Counted from the first letter of the stretch, positions 47,050 through 57,007 are shown. The stretch is 64,000 bases of DNA from Tenebrio molitor (GCF_963966145.1 NC_091051.1:5022001-5086000); one strand, 5' to 3'. Program-made: numbers and translations. The notes: a model not told the origin generated them from the letters alone.

Positions 47050-47576
47050 GGGTGTTGCAAGATCTCAATCTTTGTTGTGTCAGTGGTTGCTACAAACAGA
47101 CTCGAAATGACTGCCATTTGCTTGTCTTTTTCTGGTCTCAACAATCTGAAATCTAGAGACAAGAACCGATTTGTATCAATTTAGAATCAATTCAACTTAC
47201 CAAGTTTGTAGACCTTGTTTTATTTGCTACTGGACTCGTCCAAATCCACTTTGCTGTCCAACACTTCACTAAAGAATTTTTCTGGGTTACTGACCCTGTC
47301 AAAAATAGCATCCATAATAGTTTGTTGGCCTTTAACAGGGACGCTTAGATTAACACCTTGATCAATTAAAATTTTCAAACAATCCTTCTCGTCAAGTTGT
47401 GCAGCAGCGAACGCAAGGTCCTGTATATCACTATTTTCGAGGAATCGTTCCAAAGTCTTATTTCGCACGGCCAGTTTTAACGACTGAAAAAAATTGACGT
47501 CATAATCGACGTTGTATATATCAATTGCTACTGCCATGATGTTGGAGGGACAATATTTCACCACAAAACTTTCAAA

Positions 47577-47617
47577 ACTGATCAGTTCGAACAGATTATC
47601 AGTGTAAATATGTGAAA
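47577..47617 (-). promoter_or_regulatory. core promoter of TRPA copy at 44131
   Basis: On the minus strand ATATTTACACTGATAATC is followed about 33 nt later by the arthropod initiator TCAGT within GATCAGTTTTGA. The block is conserved upstream of all four channel copies and gives a 5' leader of about 40 nt. Confidence 0.6.
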
Positions 47618-47677
47618 ATGTAGCTAAAAGCAACCGTTCTTTACAAGGAAAGAATTCAATATTTGTCTGTTATCAAG

Positions 47678-47773
47678 ATGAAGAAAATATTGAAGCATCT
47701 GTCTTGTACGATAGCACTACTTCTGTTTGCCTTTCGCACAGAGAAACTGAAAAGTGATTTAAATGTTGAATGA
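47678..47773 (+). CDS. divergent hydrophobic micro-ORF, copy D
   Basis: 31 codons starting MKKILKHLSCTIALLLFA, reading away from the channel gene and starting about 100 bp from its predicted start site. A basic start followed by a hydrophobic stretch looks like a signal peptide. Three paralogues sit at the same position upstream of the other channels. It may instead be conserved promoter DNA that happens to be open. Confidence 0.3.
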   Translation: MKKILKHLSCTIALLLFAFRTEKLKSDLNVE

Positions 47774-47944
47774 GGGGGCTAAGAACTCATCAGGAAAATC
47801 TCCCGAGATTAAATTTCATTAAGACACAGTTGGACATGACTGGATTAGGGCAATGTACAATCTGATCTTTAAATCCTCGGTGATATTTCATACGAAAGTA
47901 CAACTTCCGACGGAAAGGATAATTATACACAATAGAACACATAT

Positions 47945-48110
47945 CCGTTATACAATTAATTGGCCAAACCCTCTATCATTATTTGTTTGTGAAAAAATTT
48001 CCGTCAATTTTTGCGTTTTTTGCGCATTTTGAGGAATTCGTTTAAAAGATGCAAGTTGTTTTCCAAAATAAAACGCAACTCTTGTTGAACAATTTAACCA
48101 TGAGATCATT
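47945..48110 (-). pseudogene. decayed copy of inter-gene conserved exon
   Basis: Homologous to 60785-60950 (TTGCGTTTTATTT, AAAACAACTTGCAT, GGGTTTGG-CAAT-AATTGTATAAC in order), but an 8-bp deletion after TTGCGTTTTATTT shifts the frame that is open in the other copy. Confidence 0.55.
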
Positions 48111-48271
48111 TAAATTTATAATTAGAGTAGGCTATGATTTTAAAATTAGATTGCCAACACCGTTGACACCTTGATTTGAGTTGTCAAAGTGACCCTTCAA
48201 AATTTAATACAAAATATGAAACGGCTAGCTAACAGTTACATCCAAGCCGGGTGTTTGATATAACTGAATAC

Positions 48272-48410
48272 AGAAACACAACAAGATTCGACACACCATC
48301 GGTTCAGGATCACGATTTTACATGTTGCCACAAGGACAACATCTGCAAAGTGGCACAAAGTTCGCGAAACAGTTTCTTAAAATGCACTCGAGTTTTTGTG
48401 AAAACTTCTT
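48272..48410 (+). repeat. duplicated intergenic block, copy 2
   Basis: Partner of 43670-43810. Confidence 0.7.
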
Positions 48411-48675
48411 TAGGCGCGCCACATACATTTTATTCCCGGGCAGTGAATTAGTTTCATGCGACACGTAAAATCATAAGCAAAAATCGTTCGCAGCTCAGCG
48501 ACAATCGTTCGCAGGACGACACGGCAAGCTAAAATCAAGGGAGTCGAGTTTTTTAGCGGAGCGAGCAAAAAACAATCAACTGTGCGTCAGTTGTCAATTT
48601 TAAATTTTCATTGTACGTTGTGTTGTGACCTGTCTGACCTCAGTGCAGAGCTGCAGGAGTAACTGTATATATATA

Positions 48676-49837
48676 CAGGCTGTTTGATGAAAAACGCCTC
48701 AACCCATAACTTTGTTATTTATTACCCGATTTCAATGAACAAAAAAAATCAAAGATATGGTTTTTCAAGCGCTACAAAACAGCCATAAAATGTTTTTTTT
48801 TGGCGTTATCTTCAATAGCTAACGATAGTCAACTTTTTTTTTTAAATGGACACATGTAGTTTTTTAGGCTTGGTCTGGTAAGGTTTTTTTTCTGGATCTA
48901 ATGATGTATTGAAAGTTATCATTTGGTTCATAGCTAACTGAAAAAAAAATAAAACATTTTTTTGTGGTACACCTTATTATAAAATTTTTAAGAGTGCCGT
49001 GAAAAACAATCTGAATACAAAGTACGATAAATGTCATCTAAACGTCAGCTTAAGGCTGTATGACACGATGCTAAATTTTGTAGAAAATTTGTTAGAAAAT
49101 AAGAGAGGACCAATGAACGATCAGGATCTGACAAAGACAGACTGTGATCCTGATCGTTCATTGGTCCTATCGAGGGTCTCTCTCATTTTCTAACAAATTT
49201 TCTACAAAATTTAGCATCGTGTCAAACAAGCTTTAGAAGTTTTCATTTGCTTTTTTAAACTTTTTTTATTTAAGTATAAAATAACATTGTCAGTCATGCA
49301 GGATAGCAGTCATTTGACTATTATTTGATGTTCGAGTGTAATAAAAATCGTAATTAGTCACAAACAAAAAGTTAATAGAAAAAATTATAATACGTAATTA
49401 TTATTATTTATTTATGTTTTCCAAGAAAATAATAATAAAACTCTTCAAGATTGCACCTGAAAATTTTCTCACACTTGACATTTGTTGCTATTTGTATTTC
49501 AATTGTTTTTCACGGCACACTTGAAAATTTCATAATAAATTGAACCACAATTAAAAATTGTTTTTTTTTTTTCAGTCAGCTATGGACCAAACGATAACTT
49601 TTAATAGATCATTAGATTCAGAAAAAAAAACTTTACCAGACTGAGCCTAAAAAACTGCATGTGTCCATTTAAAAAAAAAGTTGACTATCGTTAGCTACTG
49701 AAAATAACGCCAAAAAAAAATTATTTTATGGCTGCTTCGTAGCGCATGAAAAAACATATCTTCGGTTTTTTTGTTCATTAAAATCTGATAATAAATAAAA
49801 AAGTTATGGGTTGAGGCGTTTTTCATCAAACAGCCTG
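48676..49837. mobile_element. long foldback MITE, nested insertion inside
   Basis: Ends CAGGCTGTTTGATGAAAAAC and GTTTTTCATCAAACAGCCTG. Arms remain alignable for about 370 bp (for example GTTAGCTATTGAAGATAACG-type segments and GTGCCGTGAAAAACAA mirrored by TTGTTTTTCACGGCAC). The middle holds a second perfect-looking hairpin at 49061-49224 plus unique AT-rich sequence. Non-coding. Confidence 0.85.
49061..49224. repeat. nested hairpin element
   Basis: TGACACGATGCTAAATTTTG is mirrored by CAAAATTTAGCATCGTGTCA and inner GGACCAATGAACGATCAGGA by TCCTGATCGTTCATTGGTCC; the loop is only about 15 bases. It sits near the centre of the larger foldback element. Confidence 0.9.
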
Positions 49838-49840
49838 TAT

Positions 49841-50011
49841 ACAGGATATTTCACGAGTGATAATGAGCCTGACGTAATTTAAAATGCAACCCACACTATA
49901 TTTCCGAAAAAAGCTGGCTACTGTCATTAAAATGTCCGGCTTTTTTTGAAAATGTATTGTGGGTTGAATTTATTATTCCGTCAGGCTCATTATTACTCGT
50001 GAAATAGCCTG
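49841..50011. mobile_element. palindromic MITE, related to 41754
   Basis: Ends CAGGATATTTCACGAGTGAT and ATTACTCGTGAAATAGCCTG; inner AAAATGCAACCCACACTATA is mirrored by GTATTGTGGGTTGAATTTAT. It abuts the foldback element at 48676-49837, sharing the TATA between them. Confidence 0.85.
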
Positions 50012-50353
50012 TATAGTTTTATATAATACAAACGATAAAGACACGACAAATATTGTAAGTTTACAGATGAATGTAGGATTGAATACGTAATTCTTAATTA
50101 TATGGCTTCAACAATTCATCTATTGGAAAAATTTGTGTAGCAAAATGTGAAGAGGAAAATGGACAAATTATTGTAATACAGGGTATTGCTATTGTGTGCT
50201 TGTGTTCTGTTCAATATCAGGTCAAGAAAATAAAACTTAAACATCCAAACCTAACCTCACAAATTTTGCCAGAGTGTACCTCTAAAAGCGGACGTATTTG
50301 CAGTTTCTACTGAAAAATACAGATTTTTGATGTTTATTTAAAAACAGCATTAG

Positions 50354-50366
50354 ATTTAAATAATAT
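50354..50366. repeat. Jockey-like LINE target duplication, left
   Basis: ATTTAAATAATAT, identical to 53276-53288. Confidence 0.85.
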
Positions 50367-53275
50367 ATATATATTCGTATGAAGAAAATTACAATTAAAA
50401 TTCGAAATTCATAAAATAATTATGGTAAATTATATGTTTTTAATTTGTTGTAGCCAATTTAGGGCGTCTTCGGTAAGTAGATGTAGTTTGGAGAAACCTT
50501 GCTGGAATTTAGTAAGGGGACATTCTTCCAAAATGTGTTGGATGGTTTCTTTTTCTGCACCGCATTCACAAGAAGGGTTTTCACGAATGTTCCAGTGAAA
50601 CAACGTATTATTGCATTTGCCATGCCCGGTTCTAAAACGATTTAATTTACACCAGATTTTCCTAGGTAGGTCAAATCCCGGAAGTTGTTTTGTAGGATCC
50701 TCAATTAGATTTTTATTGAAAATATCTACGTCTTGCCAGGCTGCTTTCCAATAGTCAGATTTGGAAAATGGTTCCATGAGAAATTCTTCTTTCCAAAGTG
50801 GTTTACGCGATTTTAATCTAAAGGGTGGTAAATTTGCCATGTCTTGTGTTATGGAGTACATGTTCGGTGAATTTTGAAATTTATCCCAAATTCGTTTTGT
50901 TACGTATTTTCTTCTAATATCGTACGGAATAATGTGCGCTAGGACATGTAGCCATGGTGTTGGAGTAGATTTTAAAGTACCCGTTATTATTCGAAGTGTG
51001 GTATTCAATTGAGCATCTATTTTGTTCACGTGTGCACTGTTCTTCCAGACAGGGCAACAATATTCTGCCGTTGAATATACTAGAGCTAGTCCTGTGATAC
51101 GTAAAGTGTGTGCATTCGCTCCCCAACTTGTGCCCGCGAGTTTATGTATAATGTTGTTTCTCGTTTTCAGTTTCTGTCGTAACTTTTCGATGTGTAATTT
51201 GAAGGTTAGAGATGAATCAAGAGTTACTCCTAGATATGTCGGAGAATAATTATGCTTAATTGTAGTTTCGTTAAAGACTACTTTCAGTTTTCTATTTTTC
51301 TGGTTGTTTACGAGATGGAAACAGCAAACTTCTGTCTTTTGAGGATTTGGGCAAAGTCGCCATTTTCTGAAATATTTATTCAAAGGTATTAAATCTTCTG
51401 ACAGTCGGTTTTCTACATTTTCAAAATTGTGATGTTGGTAAGCCATTGCTAGGTCGTCAGCATAGATGAATTTTCGGGAATTTGTTGGGGGTAAATCACT
51501 TGTATATAAATTAAATAAGATTGGTGACAATACTGAGCCTTGAGGTAAACCATTGTTGAGAAATCGAAATTTACTGCTTTTGTCTTCAACGAAAACCCTG
51601 AATTGACGGTTAGACAACATATCTTCTAAGAGTGAGACCATTTTTCCACAAGGTATTACATTATACAATTTATGTATTAGTCCATCTTTCCAGACGGTGT
51701 CGTAGGCTGCCGTGAGATCAACAAAAACAACTCCAGTCTTTAGACGTTTTTGAAAGCCAGATTCGATATAAGATGTTAGGGCCAGTACCTGGTCACAGCA
51801 ATTTCTGTTTGGTCTAAAACCTGCTTGCTCTATTGGAAGATGTTCTTCTATTATTGGTGAAATTCTATTGTAGATAAGCTTTTCCAAAAATTTATGACAT
51901 ACGCTGAGTAGAGAGATTGGTCTGTAACTCGAAGCTTCATTGGCGGGTTTTCCGGGTTTTAGTATGGCAATAACTTTTGCTTTCTTGAATTCATTTGGTA
52001 TTTTACCTGTTGAAACTATGTCATTAAAAAAAGACCTAAGCCAGTTTAAACCTATTGGTCCCAGGTGTTTTATGAATTCAGGATAGATGCCGTCAAAACC
52101 CGCAGCTTTTCTGTTCTTCAGTGTTTTACCTACTTCTTGCATCTCTTCTACACTAAATGGACGAGATAGTATTTCCGATGTTAATGCTGACTTTCTTTGT
52201 TTATATAATTTCCGTTTCATATTTCTAATTTCCCTTTTGTTTAATTTAATAGAATTTGAGACGTTAACCAGACGAGAAGCAACCGAATTTGGACTAATAT
52301 TAGATTTAGATCTAGTAGTTTCATTAGCCGCTCCTAGTTTTCGAAGTAAAGACCAACAACTGCGACTAGAATGAGTGAAGTTCATGTTTTCCATAAGTTT
52401 GTTCCATTTTTCTTTTCTTGAGTTATTCAATGATTTTAATAATTCATCCGCTGTGTCTATATTTGGGCTTTTTTGATATTTGTCAAACAGATTATTAGTA
52501 GTACTCGACCAACATGTTGTATATTCTTTCCGGAATCCTCTTGGAATGAACTTTTTAGCGGCACTTTTAATCGCTCCTACGAATCTTTGATAATTGTTGC
52601 TGGTTGGTGGGATCCAACGAACGGTTTGTTCTACTTGATTTCGAAATGTTTTCCAGTCAGCTTTTTGAAAATTCCAACGTGGTTTTTGGATAGTGTTGGA
52701 TAACGGAATCTGTATACCGACAGTTATTAATACTGGCCTATGCTGGCTATGGGGAAAGTCATTTAGTACACAACGTGATGTTTGCAAAGGTTCATCATTG
52801 TTATTTGAAGTCACAAAACACAAATCTGGGTTGTAGTCCCTTTGCCACCGTGCAGAATGAAAGCTCTTCCTATCTTTAGCATCAAATATTAGATGTAAGT
52901 TATGTGACTCTGCCCATCTAAGTAACAATTCTCCGTTTTCATCGTTGTCTGCATAACCCCATTGATTATTATGACAATTGAAGTCTCCAATAAATATTGC
53001 TGGGTGTTGGCAGTTTAAGTTAAGTATGTCTGGCCATCGAGCATTAGGCGGTTTATAGATGTTAATAATGTGTGTATCTCCAATCTTGATATCTATGAGG
53101 TGTACATCATTTACTACCTTCTTTTCTACTTTTTCATAATTTGATAAATTCTCTCTAACATAAGTTGCCAAGCCGTATATGGAACTACACAAATGATCTA
53201 CTAAGATATATCCAGATATAAGTCCCCTTGAATGCAGTTGTTCTTCTGTGCCTGTGTGAGTTTCTTGTAGAACTA
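50367..53275 (-). mobile_element. 5'-truncated Jockey-like non-LTR retrotransposon
   Basis: A 2.9-kb element on the minus strand bounded by 13-bp duplications. The 5' end is truncated inside the endonuclease, as is common after incomplete reverse transcription. The 3' end lies about 60 bp beyond the stop codon and finishes in a short AT-dinucleotide run rather than poly(A). Confidence 0.9.
50430..53273 (-). CDS. LINE ORF2: endonuclease (partial) + RT
   Basis: The frame is open from the truncated edge to the stop with no interruption; the first complete codon is GTT at 53273, reading VLQETHTGTEEQ, the start of an APE-type endonuclease, so the true start and first catalytic Asn region are missing. 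Numbering from 53192: endonuclease GDFN at 69-72 and NPDLCFV near 121; reverse transcriptase about 340-620 with AGFDGIYPE, SYRPISLL, GLPQGSVLSP and catalytic YADD at 577-580; C-terminal Cys/His region with TGHGKCNNTLFHW and CECGAEKETIQHILEECPL, typical of Jockey-type ORF2. The intact frame suggests a young insertion, although the truncated copy cannot start normally. Confidence 0.92.
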   Translation of the reverse strand, partial: VLQETHTGTEEQLHSRGLISGYILVDHLCSSIYGLATYVRENLSNYEKVEKKVVNDVHLIDIKIGDTHIINIYKPPNARWPDILNLNCQHPAIFIGDFNCHNNQWGYADNDENGELLLRWAESHNLHLIFDAKDRKSFHSARWQRDYNPDLCFVTSNNNDEPLQTSRCVLNDFPHSQHRPVLITVGIQIPLSNTIQKPRWNFQKADWKTFRNQVEQTVRWIPPTSNNYQRFVGAIKSAAKKFIPRGFRKEYTTCWSSTTNNLFDKYQKSPNIDTADELLKSLNNSRKEKWNKLMENMNFTHSSRSCWSLLRKLGAANETTRSKSNISPNSVASRLVNVSNSIKLNKREIRNMKRKLYKQRKSALTSEILSRPFSVEEMQEVGKTLKNRKAAGFDGIYPEFIKHLGPIGLNWLRSFFNDIVSTGKIPNEFKKAKVIAILKPGKPANEASSYRPISLLSVCHKFLEKLIYNRISPIIEEHLPIEQAGFRPNRNCCDQVLALTSYIESGFQKRLKTGVVFVDLTAAYDTVWKDGLIHKLYNVIPCGKMVSLLEDMLSNRQFRVFVEDKSSKFRFLNNGLPQGSVLSPILFNLYTSDLPPTNSRKFIYADDLAMAYQHHNFENVENRLSEDLIPLNKYFRKWRLCPNPQKTEVCCFHLVNNQKNRKLKVVFNETTIKHNYSPTYLGVTLDSSLTFKLHIEKLRQKLKTRNNIIHKLAGTSWGANAHTLRITGLALVYSTAEYCCPVWKNSAHVNKIDAQLNTTLRIITGTLKSTPTPWLHVLAHIIPYDIRRKYVTKRIWDKFQNSPNMYSITQDMANLPPFRLKSRKPLWKEEFLMEPFSKSDYWKAAWQDVDIFNKNLIEDPTKQLPGFDLPRKIWCKLNRFRTGHGKCNNTLFHWNIRENPSCECGAEKETIQHILEECPLTKFQQGFSKLHLLTEDALNWLQQIKNI

Positions 53276-53288
53276 ATTTAAATAATAT
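53276..53288. repeat. Jockey-like LINE target duplication, right
   Basis: ATTTAAATAATAT, partner of 50354-50366. Confidence 0.85.
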
Positions 53289-53362
53289 TAATTATTTATG
53301 CCTTGCTCCTTATTCCTCCAAGTACTATCATCCATAATGATATATTTTTTATAGGATAGATA

Positions 53363-53574
53363 CAGTGGCGAGCACGGAATTTCGCACACATTGGACATTT
53401 CACTAACATAATTTTATTAAAATGAGATACTGGCGGCAGTTTCGTGACAGTTTAGGTGAAACATCAGTCATGATCACATAAATCATGATTGATTATAATG
53501 ACCATAAAGCTTAGACTAGATAGTTTTTTTTAATGACATACAAATTGGTGTGCGAAATTCCGTGCTCCCCACTG
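53363..53574. mobile_element. Tc1/mariner-like MITE flanked by TA
   Basis: 212 bp with ends CAGTGGCGAGCACGGAATTT and AAATTCCGTGCTCCCCACTG, extending to CGCACAC/GTGTGCG. TA is present on both sides. Non-coding; a different family from the element at 17304. Confidence 0.92.
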
Positions 53575-53879
53575 TACATATTACTTAAAATCAGTAACGA
53601 GCATCATAGAAGTTTTCACTTCTGTCGTGCGGTCTTAAGCACACACTGTTTTTTTTTTGGGAACGATTAACTAAAAATTGGACGAAAAATTATTTTGTAA
53701 CTCTGGATGAGTACACCGAACTGAAACATCGTAATGTTCTTCCGACATTTTGGCAATTTTTCTCAAAATGAATTGTTTTATTTATGTCGTTTCCATAGCG
53801 ACATGGCGACATGTGAGCCGACTTTATTTTTATTGACAGTGAAGGAAATTTTACTTGCTCATTTTATAATTACAAATTT

Positions 53880-54028
53880 TCGGTTGCACACAAAATGTTG
53901 TGTACACCTTGGCTAAATTCTTTGACGATCTCGAGATTGTCTTTGTCTCGACCGCAAGCGGCCTCAGCGACAATTTTTCTCTCGGTTCGTCAAAGTACGA
54001 TTTCGCAGCCTTGATATACAAATAACTA
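53880..54028 (-). repeat. dispersed ~130-bp repeat, copy 2
   Basis: Matches 17148-17275. The minus frame starting LYIKAAKSYFDEPREKLS stays open for about 49 codons; a second frame reading KIVAEAACGRDKDNLEIVKE is open downstream of a stop that both copies share. Which frame, if any, was coding is unclear. Confidence 0.65.
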
Positions 54029-54279
54029 TTTCGTGAATTCTCTCGGGGAATTTAAACTAAAGCATGACGAGAAGAGAATTTTTTGTTTACTTTTACAGCT
54101 AAATTAATCGAATTGAAAAATCATATTATGTACATTAATATTTACTTATTATTTATTAAATACAGCAAAGACAATATTTGGATTGTTTTACTGTGTCCTT
54201 TTATTTTTTGCAAATATTTGAACAACAGATAAGCTAGATTCTACTATTCAACTGAAGCATCTTCATTCGAATCGTCTGA

Positions 54280-56012
54280 CTACGAATTCTTAATTCTCTT
54301 CGATTGCATTATTTGTAACAGAGCTCCTAAAACAGCAAATTTTAAATTAGCCAAATAGGATTGATTGATTTAGTACTTCTGAGTCTAGTCGAAGAGAATT
54401 TCGCGATCCCTAGACATTGTGCCGATATATTCAGATCCACAGTCTCGCTGATCTCACAACTTTTTAGCATTTTTTCAAATAATGGTGAAATACATCCACA
54501 ATTTTTTATTATTTGTTCTATTTGGGTCAAGAAGTTTGCTTGTTTTTGCAACTTCCTGATGTGACCCTCTTGTTCTAACTTCTGTATGTCGTCCACTGCC
54601 AGACCTATCAAGAGGTTCATCAGCACAATACTAGTCAACATGATGAAGAGTAGAATGATAACTCTAGAAGCAAATGAAACGCCTTGTCCTGCAACATTGC
54701 TGTTGTCAAAAATCTGCAAATAGTCGAACTCTCCGACCATAATCGTGACCGTTTTGACGAAGCCCTTCCAAGGATTACTGAAGTCTTCGTGATGGTAGAA
54801 CTCGATGGAGAAACTTAAAGCAAAACCGACGACGAGACCCGCGAAAGCCAGCAACATCTGGAAGTTAAAACTGTTTCTACTGGAGCCACCCTCAGTAAAG
54901 TACCTTGATAACGTTCTTCAAGACGAGATAAAACATAACTGCGTAGTACCCATATTTTGGAAGTCTTCCGATCATCATCATCAACTCGATCCACAAGAAG
55001 AGAATAGTAAAACTAGTCAGGTGCAAAACCCAGTTCGGCATATCTGTTAGAACAGAAATTATTTTGTTCTTGTCAATTTCAGAAAGTTACCTTTCAGCCT
55101 CGCACCATATCCGGACCAAGTCTCCATGCCCAACACGACCAAGACTTGAGTTGTGGTAAGGAGGTTCCTCCACGTCCCATAGTTATGAAGACAAAATGGT
55201 CTAATTAAACAAGTCTACAACAAATATTTAGTTTTGGATCTGTGAGAATCGTCACGTTTACCTGAATGACTCCGTAGAGAAAAAGAGTTGGAGCAATGAA
55301 GAACATGACGTACCTTATTATCATCACGGCATTGTCGTGATATTTTATATTGTGGGTCAAAAGAGTGACATACGCTGACATGCAAAGCACAGAAATTATG
55401 TGAAGACAGATCCAAAAGTAGAACAAATAGACAACTTTCGACCACTTCAGTTGTAGATAAATTTCTAGAAAAGAGTGTCATGCGTGTTGTAGATGTTAAT
55501 ATAATATCTGGGTTACCGAGCAGAGGGTGGTGCAAGATTTTTATCATTCCTCTGTCACTGGTTGCCTCAAACAGACGCGAAATGACTGCCATTTGTTTGT
55601 TTTCTTCTGGTCTCAACAATCTGAAATCTAGAAAGAAGGACCGAATTGCATCAATTTAGAATCAAGTGAACTCACCAAATTTATAAATCTTTTTCCGTCT
55701 ACTACTGGACTTGTCCAAATCCACTTTGCTGTCCAACACATCACTCAAGAATTTTTCAGGGTTACTGACCTTCTCAAAAATAGCATCTAAGACAGTTTCG
55801 TTGTCTTTATTACCGACACTTAGATTAAGACCTTTATTAATTAAGATTTTCAAGCAATCCTTTTCGTCTTCCTCAGCAGCAAAGAACGCAAGACTGTTTA
55901 TATCTTTATCTTTCAAGTATTCTTCTAAAGTCTCATTTTTTGCAGACTCTTTTAACAGTTCAAAATCATTGGTGTCTTTTTTGATGTTAATAATTGACTC
56001 GGGGTGCGCCAT
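54280..56012 (-). CDS. short-ankyrin TRPA-like cation channel, copy C
   Basis: Seven exons: 56012-55676, 55627-55517, 55464-55262, 55214-55091, 55043-54904, 54857-54377, 54326-54280 (1,443 nt, 480 residues), all GT/AG. The ATG at 56012 aligns with the sister starts and lies about 40 nt below a conserved initiator; an upstream in-frame ATG at 56171 would sit above that site. About two ankyrin-like repeats, the HPLLGN and EIYLQLKWSK linker, six membrane segments, pore MVGEFDY and S6 SIVLMNLLIGLAVDD. Exon 7 ends at TAG (54282-54280) roughly 13 codons earlier than in the 502-residue copy; the same frame continues past it to another stop, so this looks like a nonsense change removing the tail. Likely a sensory-type cation channel. 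Confidence 0.87.
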
Positions 56013-56048
56013 ATTGAAGGGACAATTCTTCACCATCAAACATTCAAA

Positions 56049-56090
56049 ACTGATCTCAATTCGAAAGCTTATCAACGTAAATATATAAAA
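56049..56090 (-). promoter_or_regulatory. core promoter of TRPA copy C
   Basis: ATATTTACGTTGATAAGC then GATCAGTTTTGA (initiator TCAGT) on the minus strand, same spacing as in the other copies. Confidence 0.6.
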
Positions 56091-56150
56091 ATACAAATAA
56101 ACGCATTCGATTTTTACAAGAAAAAAATCCAATATTTGCCTTTTATCAAG

Positions 56151-56216
56151 ATGAAGAAAATATTGAAACATCTGCTTTGTGCGATAGCACTATTTCCGTT
56201 TGTCATTCACAACTAA
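56151..56216 (+). CDS. divergent hydrophobic micro-ORF, copy C
   Basis: 21 codons, MKKILKHLLCAIALFPFV at the start, ending shortly after. Same position and orientation as the other three copies. The shorter length reflects an early stop; evidence for translation is lacking. Confidence 0.3.
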   Translation: MKKILKHLLCAIALFPFVIHN

Positions 56217-56578
56217 CTGAAAACTGATTTACTCGTAAATGTTGAATGAGAAGGGTAAAGAATCTTCAGGAAAATTGTCCCGAATTTAAATTTTATTTTC
56301 GCACAATCGTGTTCTTACTAGCTACTTACCATTGTTGTTGACACAATCTGTAAGTTGAACTTACCGCCCAAATGCGGTAAGTAATTAATGACATTAATGA
56401 CGTTAATGCCTTCAAAATTCTCTTGTCAAAACGATTACTTCAAAGTCAATACATTTCGTATAAGCAATTATGGACTATACGGTTATGAGGTGCTATAACA
56501 GACTCTCGGAAATATACAAATCTAGGCGAAGTCTTTCTCGATTCTGTAATAATGCACTTACTAACCTTATAAAATATA
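56217..56578. other. intergenic AT-rich stretch
   Basis: Nothing recognised beyond weak similarity to upstream flanks of the other array members near 56217-56290. Confidence 0.4.
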
Positions 56579-57007
56579 CAGGGTGTCTCAAAATTCGCGA
56601 ATTCCGAATTGAGAGCGTAGTAGGGAAGGACCCAGTGGAGCTCGAAAAATACTCAGAAAAAAAAATTCGCTCTTCCTGAAGAAGATATAAGCACTTTAAT
56701 TTTGTCCAATACATAGCAGCCTTCATATCAAAATGACATTTATTTTTTGAGCTACAATTTTTTTAGATTGCTTTTAGTTTTATACGTTGTCCTACAACCT
56801 CGTAGGTAAAATTTCGGCACATTTTAAAAATACACCCTGTATATCAAATGTACGCCAATGCGAAGTAATCTATAGGAAATATGCTTTAAAACAAGGAAAC
56901 CGCATTGGTGTAGGTTTTATAAACTATGATATGTATACAGGGTGTATTTTTAAAATGTGCCGAAATTTCACCTACGAGGTTGTAGGACAACGTAGAAAAC
57001 TAAAAGC
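56579..57007. repeat. chimeric foldback repeat
   Basis: It begins CAGGGTGTCTCAAAATTCGC. From about 56730 it matches the palindromic MITE at 40219, with arms CTACAACCTCGTAGGTAAAA and its inverse TTTCACCTACGAGGTTGTAG around 56790 and 56970 and internal CACCCTGTATA/TATACAGGGTG. It looks like one CAGGGTG-ended element inserted into, or recombined with, another. Confidence 0.65.

Larger units (their letters stand above)
44131..47537 (-). pseudogene. TRPA-like channel copy with premature stop
   Basis: Seven exons on the minus strand: 47537-47201, 47152-47042, 45316-45114, 45068-44945, 44891-44752, 44705-44240, 44189-44131 (1,440 nt). All boundaries are GT/AG and exons 2-5 equal those of the sister genes in length. 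The frame is complete except for TAA at 47222-47220 (codon 106), where the 61170-62974 gene has CGG and the other two copies also read on. The membrane part is intact, including pore GEFDY and S6 SIVLMNLMIGLAVND. Intron 2 carries a LINE insertion. A product would be a truncated ankyrin fragment unless the stop is read through or a later ATG is used, so I call it a probable recent pseudogene. Confidence 0.85.

Noticed and set aside
45298..47162. Long minus-strand frames rich in Ser, Leu and Phe
   Set aside because: They are antisense shadows of a purine-rich LINE ORF1 on the plus strand, with no start or splice support.
56012..56171. Copy C starting at the upstream ATG 56171
   Set aside because: That start lies above the conserved initiator and within the antisense of the micro-ORF; the sister genes lack an equivalent extension.
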